This document shows positions 56,299 through 64,000 of a stretch of DNA of 64,000 nt, one piece after another. The notes beneath the pieces are model-generated. The model was not told where the DNA came from. It searched no databases and saw nothing but the letters and a program-made list of their open reading frames with translations. Each line of letters starts with the position of its first letter. The first letter of the stretch is position 1. The position numbers and the translations under genes were made by a program. Source of the stretch: Streptococcus sp. bf_0095 (GTDB lineage: Bacteria > Bacillota > Bacilli > Lactobacillales > Streptococcaceae); NCBI RefSeq assembly GCF_004166885.1, contig NZ_RCYU01000001.1, positions 558,001 through 622,000 on the forward strand, read 5' to 3'.

Positions 56299-57336
56299 TT
56301 ACTCAATGACAATCATAGCCTTAATGGTCTTGCGTTCATCCATGTCTTTATAAGCTTGATCAATCTCGTCCAAGCTATAGCTATGGGTAAAGACGCGTCC
56401 TGGATTGATATCGCCGTCAAGCACTGCTTTCAGCAAGAACTGTTTGTCATAAGTTGTCACGGAAGCAGCGCCTCCTGCAACAGAAATATTTTGCGCAAAG
56501 GTCGAACCAAGAGCACGGTTATTGTAGTGAGGAACACCGACAAAACCTAAACGTCCACCATTGTGAAGAACCCCAAGGGCCTGATCAACAGCTGCTGCGG
56601 TACCGACACATTCAAGAGCCGCATCTGCTCCTCCTCCGAGGATTTCACGGACCTTGGCAATGCCTTCTTCGCCACGCTCCGCTACGACTGCTGTCGCACC
56701 AAATTCCAAAGCCATTTGTTGACGATCTTGGTGACGGCTCATAAGGACGATTTGCGATGCACCACGCATCTTGGCTGCGATAACCGCACATTGACCAACG
56801 GCACCGTCCCCGATGACCACTACTTTGTCACCAGGCTTCACGTCTGCTACACGCGCCACATGGTAACCGGTTGGCATGACATCCGCTAACGTCAAGAAGG
56901 ATTTGAGCATGGCTTCTGTATAATCTGATGGTTGCCCAGGAATCTTGACAAGAGCCCAGTTAGCATACTCGAAGCGCATGTACTCTGCTTGAACCCCATC
57001 AGACCAGTTAGTGCCGATATGGCGGTCACACGTCCCATCATAGCCTGCACGACAGGCATCACACTCCCCACAGCCATGGGTGAAAGGCGCGATGACAAAG
57101 TCTCCTGGTTTGACCGTGGTAATGGCCTCACCGATTTCTTCGACAACCCCAATAGCCTCGTGGCCACTATTTTGGTGCCCCGCTTCAATATCTGGATTGC
57201 GGTAGCTCCAGAGATCGGATCCACAGACACATGTTCGGACGATGCGGAGAATAACATCATCCGGTTCTTCGATGTGTGGACGTTCTACTTCTACTAGACC
57301 CACTTGCCCAGCTTTTGTATAGACTGTTTTCTTCAT
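56299..57336 (-). CDS. Zinc-dependent alcohol dehydrogenase family protein
   Basis: A 345 aa medium-chain dehydrogenase. Catalytic-zinc residues lie in CVCGSDLW and GHEAIGVVEEIG, structural-zinc cysteines in HGCGECDACRAGYDGTC, and the nucleotide fold in VVIGDGAVGQCAVIAA. Substrate unknown. It is a single gene with a good SD (AGGTTG region is weak) and terminators on both sides. Confidence 0.9.
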   Translation of the reverse strand: MKKTVYTKAGQVGLVEVERPHIEEPDDVILRIVRTCVCGSDLWSYRNPDIEAGHQNSGHEAIGVVEEIGEAITTVKPGDFVIAPFTHGCGECDACRAGYDGTCDRHIGTNWSDGVQAEYMRFEYANWALVKIPGQPSDYTEAMLKSFLTLADVMPTGYHVARVADVKPGDKVVVIGDGAVGQCAVIAAKMRGASQIVLMSRHQDRQQMALEFGATAVVAERGEEGIAKVREILGGGADAALECVGTAAAVDQALGVLHNGGRLGFVGVPHYNNRALGSTFAQNISVAGGAASVTTYDKQFLLKAVLDGDINPGRVFTHSYSLDEIDQAYKDMDERKTIKAMIVIE

Positions 57337-57425
57337 AGGAACAACCTACTTTCTATTGCTTACCTACCTATAGTATACACTTTTTATCGAGCTCTAGCCC
57401 ACTTCCTGATTTAAAACTCCATCTT

Positions 57426-58520
57426 TTAATCATATTTTTTTCCATACTTCTTTTCTAGCATTTTCTTAATCAAATAGGGCATTTTGACATTATCGCGGCC
57501 TTTCTTATCAATCAATTTTCTGACAAAATCGGGCATTTGAATATCTTTTTCTGCTTCCAAAATCTGACCTGTACTTGAAGGAGCTTCCAACTCATCAAAA
57601 GTCTCTAGCTGAGGTTGATAGTCACTATAGTCACCATCTATATGAGACTGAATGGTTGACAGAAGGGCTTTAATCAGTCGTGAATCGCTATTTGGCATAG
57701 GAGGTCGATGATAAGCCACTCCGAGCTCCTGACATAGCTCCTGACACTCCACATCATTATCAAAAAGAACTTCAATATGCTCACTAATAAAGGCAATCGG
57801 AACAAAAATATAGTGGTCAGGATGCTCCCTCTCATCTCGCAGGTATTCTAAGACATCTGGCTTAATCCAAGGAATACCTATATCACTCTCACTCTGCCAA
57901 GTATTGGTGTACTGCTCCTCTTCAAGCCCTAAAATCTCTGCAATCATGCGACTATTGTCATAAATCTGGTCGATATAAGGGTCACCAAAATCTAGTGCCA
58001 AAACTGGGACACTGTGGGCTGAAAAAATCACCTTATAACTGTCGTCTCCAATTTGATCTACAATCTTTTGGATCTCATCAGCCCAATAGTGGAGTAGGTC
58101 AGGTTCGCGGTACCAGTCCTTGATGATTTGGAACTTTATCTGCTCACTTTCTAGAAATTTTTCATAACCCATGACAGAATAGTAGGAATAATGGGGCTCT
58201 AGAATCAAACACAAACACTCTTTAATTCCATCTAACTCCATTTCTTTGATCACATCTGTGATGAAAGGGCGGGAAAATTTGTTGGCAAAGTATACCGACG
58301 CTTGATTTCCAAGAGCAGTAGCAACCAAGTCCACTTCTTCTCTAGTTATCCTTTGGAGCGGCGTTCCACCGATTCGGACGTAATTGTCATATAAAGTCTG
58401 AATTTCATGTGGTTCAGGACGAACCCCACGGCGTATATTCGTGAAAAACTCTGCTACTCCTTCGTAGGTAATCTCTTCTGGCGACCCAAAGGTCATCATC
58501 AACACAGCTCTTTTACTCAT
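57426..58520 (-). CDS. hemH: Ferrochelatase (coproporphyrin type)
   Basis: ATG 58520 ([20 protein letters not shown]) has AAGGAG five bases upstream; length 364 aa. Ferrochelatase features are [31 protein letters not shown] with the catalytic His, and the final Glu region. Gram-positive HemH inserts iron into coproporphyrin III. Streptococci usually lack the rest of haem synthesis, so an orphan hemH may act on imported porphyrin; no other haem gene is in the window. Confidence 0.92.
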   Translation of the reverse strand: MSKRAVLMMTFGSPEEITYEGVAEFFTNIRRGVRPEPHEIQTLYDNYVRIGGTPLQRITREEVDLVATALGNQASVYFANKFSRPFITDVIKEMELDGIKECLCLILEPHYSYYSVMGYEKFLESEQIKFQIIKDWYREPDLLHYWADEIQKIVDQIGDDSYKVIFSAHSVPVLALDFGDPYIDQIYDNSRMIAEILGLEEEQYTNTWQSESDIGIPWIKPDVLEYLRDEREHPDHYIFVPIAFISEHIEVLFDNDVECQELCQELGVAYHRPPMPNSDSRLIKALLSTIQSHIDGDYSDYQPQLETFDELEAPSSTGQILEAEKDIQMPDFVRKLIDKKGRDNVKMPYLIKKMLEKKYGKKYD

Positions 58521-58588
58521 AACTACTCCTTGTTCCATGTTTGTTCTATTTTACCATGAAAAGGCTTACTTTAGGGGACTTGGTATCA

Positions 58589-58620
58589 AAAAAACTCTTA
58601 GCTCTGAGCTCTAAGAGTTT
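58589..58620. terminator. Bidirectional terminator, hemH/CDF exporter region
   Basis: AAACTCTTAG/CTAAGAGTTT stem with a nine-base loop, followed on the plus strand by only short T runs. Confidence 0.6.
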
Positions 58621-58632
58621 GCATAACGATTC

Positions 58633-59535
58633 TTAATGATGATGATTATGTCCATGACTTTGACTGGCTTCCAGCTCTTCGATCTTGCGCTTGTGAGCAC
58701 GGTGGGTTGCCAAGTCTTCATCTACCTCAATGGTGACGTTTTGAAAGCCACAGTCTTTAAGCAAGGTGCGGATAGACTCTTTACAGCCTTCCATATGCTT
58801 GACATGCTCTAAACAAACATGGACAATGGCGTTTTTTTCCAGGCCATCCATGGTCCAGAGATTGAGCTGATTGATACTAGTCACATGGTCCAACTGCTCC
58901 AAATCACTCTTGATCTTCTGGATATCCACTCCTTCTGGCACAGCATCGAGGAAAATCTTGAGCGTACTCCAAAAACGTGGAAGGGCTTTGGACAAGATGA
59001 ACGCAGAAATTAAAAGAGATAAGAGGGGATCGAGGAAGTACCAATCAGTGTAGCGCAAGATGATGGCGACGACAATCACTGCCAACCAACCTAGTGTATC
59101 CTCAAGGAAATGGAGACTCAGGATGGATTCATTCTTAGTCTGCCCCTTACGGACGATGAGACTGGCTGTTAGATTTATGGCAATCGCAATGACTCCCAAC
59201 CAAAGCATCCCCTCATGATCCACCGGCTGAGGCTCGATAAGCTTGCTGATATTTTCTAGAATGACTAGACTAGAGCCTGTTATGAGGATGACTGCTGTCA
59301 GGATGGCCCCCAAGAGGCTAAAGCGCTTGTAGCCCAGGGTATAGTGGCTGTCCTCCTCTCGATTGGAAATACTTTCGAGAAAAGCTGAGATACCAATAGC
59401 CAAGGCATCTCCCAAGTCATGGACAGCATCCGCTAAGATTGCACTGGAGCCAAAGAGACCGCCAAAGATAAATTCGATGATGGCAAAGCTAAAATTTAAG
59501 ACAAAAGCTAACCAAACAGCAAATTTAGAACTCAT
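58633..59535 (-). CDS. Cation diffusion facilitator exporter
   Basis: A 300 aa CDF protein with six membrane helices. Metal-site residues are seen in AILADAVHDLGDALAIG (helix II, DxxHD) and LHFLEDTLGWLAVI (helix V, HxxxD). A C-terminal cytoplasmic domain (about 205-290) and a His-rich tail (HGHNHHH) follow. The HxxxD pair points to zinc or a similar divalent metal. SD AAGGAGG is strong. The TetR gene is divergent, 38 bp away, and may control it. Confidence 0.92.
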   Translation of the reverse strand: MSSKFAVWLAFVLNFSFAIIEFIFGGLFGSSAILADAVHDLGDALAIGISAFLESISNREEDSHYTLGYKRFSLLGAILTAVILITGSSLVILENISKLIEPQPVDHEGMLWLGVIAIAINLTASLIVRKGQTKNESILSLHFLEDTLGWLAVIVVAIILRYTDWYFLDPLLSLLISAFILSKALPRFWSTLKIFLDAVPEGVDIQKIKSDLEQLDHVTSINQLNLWTMDGLEKNAIVHVCLEHVKHMEGCKESIRTLLKDCGFQNVTIEVDEDLATHRAHKRKIEELEASQSHGHNHHH

Positions 59536-59646
59536 TTTTGACCTCCTTTAATATATGGTATAATGGGAATAGATGATTCTCTCACTAGTATTATCTCCTA
59601 CTCTATTTAGAAAGGATAGAAGCAAACCGTTCTTTGTGTACGTTAC

Positions 59647-59661
59647 CGAACAGTTTGTTCG
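59647..59661. promoter_or_regulatory. Palindrome before the TetR gene
   Basis: CGAAC-AGTTT-GTTCG, a perfect 5 bp inverted repeat with a 5 bp centre, ending 10 bp before the TetR start. It is a plausible operator for autoregulation. Confidence 0.5.
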
Positions 59662-59671
59662 AATTGTCTAT

Positions 59672-60217
59672 ATGAGTCAAACCGACCGGCGGATTGCTAA
59701 AACAAAAAAAGCGATCTATACAGCCTTCTTAGAACTGTTAAATAGTAAAGGTTACCAAGCGACGACTGTTCAAGATATTATTGATCGGGCAGATGTTGGG
59801 CGATCTACCTTTTACAGTCATTATGAAAGCAAGGAACTCTTGCTTGACGAACTCTGCCACTACCTATTCCATCACTTGTTTGAGAGAGAGGCACACCTAG
59901 CTGCAGAAGACTACCTGGCTCACATCTTTCTCCATTTCCGAGAAAATCAAGACCACGTGACCAGCCTCCTTCTCTCCAAAAATGATTACTTTCTCCGTCA
60001 ACTTCATAAGGAATTAGAAGCCCATATCTTTCCTATGGTGGCAGATGATTTAAAAACAGCTCATCCTAGGATTCCAACTTCTTACCTCAAGCACTTTGTC
60101 GTTACTAACTTCATCGAAACCCTGACCTGGTGGTTGAGGAAAGGGAAAGCTTATAACGAGCAAGAAGTTGTTAGCTTCTATTTAGATGTTATGGAAATGA
60201 CAGCTAAACAAGAATAA
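59672..60217 (+). CDS. TetR/AcrR-family regulator
   Basis: ATG 59672 (MSQTDRRIAKTKKAIYTAFL) gives the standard family length of 181 aa; the open frame upstream lacks features. The HTH is at about residues 28-52 (TTVQDIIDRADVGRSTFYSH). The C-terminal half resembles the TetR_C_7/DhaS-like effector domain. No clear SD precedes the ATG, so expression may be low. It is divergent from the CDF exporter and followed by a small membrane protein gene it may also control. Confidence 0.88.
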   Translation: MSQTDRRIAKTKKAIYTAFLELLNSKGYQATTVQDIIDRADVGRSTFYSHYESKELLLDELCHYLFHHLFEREAHLAAEDYLAHIFLHFRENQDHVTSLLLSKNDYFLRQLHKELEAHIFPMVADDLKTAHPRIPTSYLKHFVVTNFIETLTWWLRKGKAYNEQEVVSFYLDVMEMTAKQE

Positions 60218-60248
60218 ACATCATTTTTCTAGCTAGAAAGGAAATCTT

Positions 60249-60581
60249 ATGAACCTCCTTATTCTTCTTGGTATTTTTACAGCATTCTTAGCCCTTGCCT
60301 TTCCCCTCCTTCATTTATTGGCCAGCCTTTCAGAATTAAGAAAGGGCAAGAATACTCTAGGAAATCGACTTCTATTCATCGGAAGTTGCCTTGCGACCTT
60401 TTCTCTCATCCTCTACTTCTTTTTACCGATTGTCGCTCTAGTTCTTTGGATGATTGGCTGTGGTTTGATTTGCTACGGGGCCTATTGGAATGGAAAACAC
60501 AAAGGAAACTTCCACCCAGCCTACCACCTGATTCGGATGAGCATCGCTCTGGTGATTACGCTTTTATTAGCTCTCATATAA
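60249..60581 (+). CDS. Small membrane protein, 110 aa
   Basis: Three or four hydrophobic helices (MNLLILLGIFTAFLALAFPL, LATFSLILYFFLPIVALVLW, LIRMSIALVITLLLALI) and little else. AAAGGAAAT lies before the ATG. It is 31 bp after the TetR gene and ends in a terminator. Family not recognised. Confidence 0.75.
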   Translation: MNLLILLGIFTAFLALAFPLLHLLASLSELRKGKNTLGNRLLFIGSCLATFSLILYFFLPIVALVLWMIGCGLICYGAYWNGKHKGNFHPAYHLIRMSIALVITLLLALI

Positions 60582-60584
60582 GAA

Positions 60585-60622
60585 AAGCTCAAGTTTTTTG
60601 AAAACTTGAGCTTTTGTATTTT
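60585..60622 (+). terminator. Terminator after the small membrane protein gene
   Basis: AAGCTCAAGTTTT/AAAACTTGAGCTT stem with T-rich tail; it also faces the AEC gene end. Confidence 0.85.
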
Positions 60623-60629
60623 CTATTTA

Positions 60630-61567
60630 TTAGCCCATCAACAGCATGAGAATAGGGATCACCACCATGGTTGCAAGGGTCGTCTCTGTCACCATGACTG
60701 CTGCATAATCACTATCAGCTCCGTAGAGTCTGGCAACAACTGGCGCATTGGTCATCACAGGCATGGCAGACTGGATGATAAAGACTTGCTTCATCAAGCT
60801 TGGAAGAGGGGCCCAGTAGACGATGGTCGCCATCAAGAGAGGGGCAACCAGGAAGCGACCTAGTAGAATCAATAGATGATCTTTTCCCAGAACAAACTGC
60901 TTCACACCTATATGAGACACTGACAAACCGATGAATATCATAGACAAGGGGGTCGTTAAATTACCCAGATACTGCAAATCACTGGCTATAAAGGCTGGCA
61001 GCTTGATATGCAGCATCACCATGACTAGCCCCAAGATAAATCCCATCAGGGGCGGAGAAAAGACTTTTTTCAGACTAGTTTTGAGATCAAACTGTGCTTC
61101 TCCCTCACCATCGCGCTGTATGAGGTATGTTCCCAAAGTCCAGAAAAAGGTCGTATTACACATGTAATAGATCAAAACATAGGGAATGCTGGCATCTCCA
61201 AAGAGGGCTTGGTTAATAGGGAGCCCAACGAAAATGGTATTGGAGTTAAAAAACATGGAAATAAAGAGGCCACGACGGTCCTGTTTCACCGCAAAGATCC
61301 TAGCTACTCCTGTCGCGATGCCAAGCAAAATAACCATAGACAGGGCAGGAAACCGCAAGGCTGGCAACATTTTAAGTAGATCTGCTGCTGTGAAGCGCTG
61401 CGTGATGGTGTAGAGCATATAGCAGGGAAGAGCAACTTGAGTGACCAGTTTAGCGAGTAGGCCACGTGACTTGTCATCAAACCAACCTTTTCACCGATGA
61501 CAAAGCCCACTAAAATCATGCCCAGGATAACGAGAATCCCTGATATGCTCCTCAAAAAGATGTCCAT
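60630..61567 (-). pseudogene. AEC-family transporter, frameshifted
   Basis: The start (ATG 61567, MDIFLRSISGILVILGMILV) runs to about residue 27, GEK, and then leaves the family frame. Another frame carries GWFDDKSRGLLAKLVTQVAL and then the whole rest of the protein to 60630. Restoring one A at the T run 61488-61491 (AAAA on the coding strand) rejoins them into about 311 residues. AEC proteins export auxin-like or organic acids. It is a pseudogene unless this is an assembly slip or a switch. Confidence 0.8.
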
Positions 61568-61635
61568 GTTCTCTCCTCTTACTTTTTTGAAATGACAGTT
61601 TTTCTACAAGTCTCAAAAACTATTCTAGTATATCA

Positions 61636-61667
61636 CAAAAAGAGGTGGGACAAAATGCCCCACCTCT
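61636..61667 (-). terminator. Terminator-like hairpin
   Basis: AGAGGTGGG (61641-61649) pairs with CCCACCTCT (61659-61667), with T-rich minus-strand flank. It lies upstream of the AEC gene and downstream of proWX. The gap 61668-61793 holds nothing else I can name. Confidence 0.65.
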
Positions 61668-61793
61668 AATGAGTTTTTGGTAATCCGTTTTTCTCCTTCT
61701 TAGTAACCTTTAAGCATTAAATAGATCAGGTTCATAGAGAAATCCTAGGTAAGTAACTTAAATAAAGTTTTTTTCAATTTAAAATTCGCATTA

Positions 61794-63311
61794 TTACTTG
61801 ATGATCCCTTCCTGAATCAAAAAATCACGTGCCACTTGATTAGCTGACTTGCCTTCTACTCCGACTTGGTAATTCATCTGGCTCATTTGTTTCTCTGTGA
61901 TTTTACCAGCCAACTTATTGAGAACAGCTTCCAACTCAGGGTGTTTTTCGAGCAATGCAGTTTTCATGAGGGGCGCCCCTTGATAAGGTGGGAAGAGTTG
62001 CTTGTCATCTTCAAGGACCACCAGGTCATAGCGAGCCAGCTCGGCATCTGTTGAGTAAGCATCTGTTATCTGGATATCGCCAGACTGGATAGCTTGGTAG
62101 CGAAGGGCTGGTTCCATGGTGGAGACTTGTAGATGAAGACCGTAGACCTTCTGCAAGCCCTTGTTTCCATCCTCTCGGTCGTTAAACTCTAGCGTAAAGC
62201 CCGCCTTTAGTTGCCCTTCCACCTTTTTCAAGTCGGAAATGGTCTTGAGGCCATACTCTTGGGCAATTTTCTTAGGCACTGCGACAGCATAGGTATTCTG
62301 ATAAGCCATGGGTTTGAGCAAGGCTAGGTCGTCTTGTCGCTTGATCCCATCTCGGGCAGCTTTGTAGACTGCTTCTGGATCATGACCGACTTGTGGTGCT
62401 GGCTTGAGGAGACTTTCGGTCACGGTCCCTGTAAACTCTGGATAGATAGCGATGTCCCCTTTTTTCAGGGCTTCATAGAGGAAGGTAGTCTTTCCAAAAT
62501 TCGGTTTGACCGTCACTGTCATATCCGTATTTTTCTCGATCAATATCTTATACATGTTAGCTAGAATTTCGGGTTCTGGTCCTAACTTCCCAGCAATGAC
62601 TAGGTTCTCTTTTTCCGGTTTGGGAAGAAGACTTGGTGTATAGCTAGCTCCCAATCCCAGGATCATGACCGCAAAGGCCGCAAAGATGGTCCGCAGTTTG
62701 GCCTTTTCCATCCATTTAAGAAGAAGGTTAAAGGCGATAGCTAAGAAGGCAGAAGACAGGGCACCGATCAAAATCAGACTGGCATTATTGCGGTCAATCC
62801 CCAGAAGGATAAAGGAACCGAGTCCCCCTGCTCCAATCAAGGCAGCTAGGGTAGCCGTCCCGATAATCATCACAGCTGCTGTCCGAATCCCAGACATGAT
62901 GACGGGCATGGCCAAGGGAATCTCAAACTTCTTGAGTCGCTCCCACTTGGTCATCCCAAAGGCGATTCCCGCTTCTTCAAGGCTTGGGTCAATCCCTTGT
63001 AAACCGGTGATGGTATTTTGAAGGATGGGGAAAATGGCATAGATAACGAGAGCTGTCAAGGCAGGAAGTGTTCCAATTCCCATGATGGGAATGAAGAGCC
63101 CCAAAAGGGCCATGGAAGGAATGGTCTGGAAGATCCCAGCTAGCTGTAAAACCCAGTTGCTGGCTCTCTTGCGACTACTTAAATAAATAGCCAGTGGAAC
63201 AGCTAGAAAAATCGCAAGGAGCAAGGTCAGTAATGACAGTTGCAAATGTTGCCCCAGTGCAGTGAGCCAGTCTCCAAAGCGTTCTTGAAAGGTTGCAACT
63301 AGTTTAGACAT
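61794..63311 (-). CDS. proWX: ABC permease fused to osmolyte/choline-binding protein
   Basis: ATG 63311 ([20 protein letters not shown]) is used; the upstream alternative lies inside the ATPase gene. The 505 aa product has a permease domain with about six helices (about 20-215, including [20 protein letters not shown] and [16 protein letters not shown]). A final helix and a substrate-binding domain (about 230-505, [20 protein letters not shown]) follow. This ProW-ProX fusion is the streptococcal type for glycine betaine, carnitine or choline. The start overlaps the end of the ATPase gene by 8 bp. Confidence 0.92.
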   Translation of the reverse strand: MSKLVATFQERFGDWLTALGQHLQLSLLTLLLAIFLAVPLAIYLSSRKRASNWVLQLAGIFQTIPSMALLGLFIPIMGIGTLPALTALVIYAIFPILQNTITGLQGIDPSLEEAGIAFGMTKWERLKKFEIPLAMPVIMSGIRTAAVMIIGTATLAALIGAGGLGSFILLGIDRNNASLILIGALSSAFLAIAFNLLLKWMEKAKLRTIFAAFAVMILGLGASYTPSLLPKPEKENLVIAGKLGPEPEILANMYKILIEKNTDMTVTVKPNFGKTTFLYEALKKGDIAIYPEFTGTVTESLLKPAPQVGHDPEAVYKAARDGIKRQDDLALLKPMAYQNTYAVAVPKKIAQEYGLKTISDLKKVEGQLKAGFTLEFNDREDGNKGLQKVYGLHLQVSTMEPALRYQAIQSGDIQITDAYSTDAELARYDLVVLEDDKQLFPPYQGAPLMKTALLEKHPELEAVLNKLAGKITEKQMSQMNYQVGVEGKSANQVARDFLIQEGIIK

Positions 63312-64000
63312 GGTGAGCACCTCCAAATAAATCCGCAACAAAGTCGTTGGCTGGTTGGGCTAGAATGGTATCAGAATCCGCCACCTGCACAATCTCTCCT
63401 TCTTGTAGCACCGCAATCCGATCACCTAATTTCAAGGCTTCATCTGTATCATGTGTTACGAAGATAGTCGTCATACCAAATTCTTTGTGCAAGTCTTTGG
63501 TGAGAGCCTGCAACTGCTTGCGTGAAATAGCATCCAAGGCTGAAAAGGGCTCATCCATCAATAGAATCTTTGGCTCTGCAATGATGGCCCGCACAATGCC
63601 AATCCGTTGTTGTTCCCCACCCGATAACTCGCTTAGCTTGCGATTTGCATACTCTGCAGCAGGCAGACCAACCTTGTCCAAAAGTCCTTCGGTTTTAGAG
63701 GTGATTTGCTCCTTGCTCCAGCCCTTCATCTCAGGAATCAGAGCAATATTTTCCGCAACAGTTAGATTTGGAAAGAGAGCAATGGCCTGCAAAACATAAC
63801 CAGTAGAAAGACGTAACTCTCGTTCATCATAGTCCTTGATGCGTTTTCCGTCCATATAAATATTGCCATCTGTCGGCTCCAAAAGACGATTGATCATCTT
63901 GAGCATGGTGGTTTTTCCAGATCCTGAAGGTCCCACAAGAACCATAAATTCTCCATCTTCAATACGGAGATTGACGTCTTTTAAAATGTCTGTATCCGTG
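63304..64000 (-). CDS. proV: Osmolyte/choline ABC ATPase, 5' end outside window
   Basis: The frame stays open to the last base (upstream residues [18 protein letters not shown]), so the start is outside. Walker [15 protein letters not shown], signature [17 protein letters not shown], Walker [13 protein letters not shown] and the VTHDTDEAL switch are all present. It ends at HHV without the CBS domains found in longer OpuA-type ATPases. It pairs with the downstream permease-binding fusion. Confidence 0.93.
   Translation of the reverse strand, partial: TDTDILKDVNLRIEDGEFMVLVGPSGSGKTTMLKMINRLLEPTDGNIYMDGKRIKDYDERELRLSTGYVLQAIALFPNLTVAENIALIPEMKGWSKEQITSKTEGLLDKVGLPAAEYANRKLSELSGGEQQRIGIVRAIIAEPKILLMDEPFSALDAISRKQLQALTKDLHKEFGMTTIFVTHDTDEALKLGDRIAVLQEGEIVQVADSDTILAQPANDFVADLFGGAHHV

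Overview
The window is a firmicute chromosome segment, and gene content and order point to Streptococcus, most likely the mitis/sanguinis group. Markers are rexB-rexA, miaA-hflX-rnz, rplU-prp-rpmA, the cpsY-lspA-rluD array, a fused choline/betaine permease-binding protein, an LPXTG adhesin and the streptococcal DUF6556 and DUF3042 small proteins. The species cannot be fixed from sequence alone. Most genes read on the minus strand. No rRNA, tRNA or CRISPR array was seen.

Layout. 1-4 kb: the end of an ABC-F ATPase gene, a proB/proC deletion scar, then rluD, lspA and cpsY. 4.0-10.3 kb: an AT-rich mobile-element remnant lying between cpsY and rpmA. It holds an IS3-type scrap, DUF2513 and DUF2188 genes, XRE regulators (one dead), an NDT/TIR-like protein, several tiny genes, a LexA-like CI repressor with palindromic operators, an orphan MazF/PemK-like gene and a tyrosine integrase. 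10.3-28.5 kb is mostly core: rplU-prp-rpmA, thiI and its cysteine desulfurase, rhamnose genes rfbA-C-B, trmK, nif3, add, dnaD, metA, apt and recJ. 28.5-35.7 kb is accessory surface biology: a candidate structured RNA, a collagen-adhesin-like LPXTG protein, and a duplicated lipoprotein/membrane-protein cassette of which one copy has decayed. 35.7-64 kb returns to core: rnz, hflX, miaA, rexAB, a potassium uptake pair, a nucleoside phosphorylase, an SF2 helicase with a predicted membrane segment, an alcohol dehydrogenase, hemH, a CDF exporter beside a TetR regulator, a broken AEC transporter, and a proV-proWX-type osmolyte/choline ABC system that runs off the right edge.

Two dispersed structured repeat families run through the non-coding DNA. 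R1 has five copies of about 137 bp. Each folds as an outer stem enclosing three hairpins, and paired positions change together between copies. R2 has four copies, three of about 175 bp and one partial, also built of hairpins; two inverted copies bracket a lipoprotein gene. R1 is the best candidate here for an under-described element.

Working links. CpsY belongs to a regulator family tied to methionine genes, and a palindrome of the streptococcal MET-box type sits just upstream of the metA promoter. RexAB and RecJ supply end processing and single-strand exonuclease. Prp trims the N-terminus of L27 encoded beside it. The cysteine desulfurase probably feeds sulfur to ThiI. Several genes carry frameshifts, some at short A runs; these could be real decay, switching, or assembly error.
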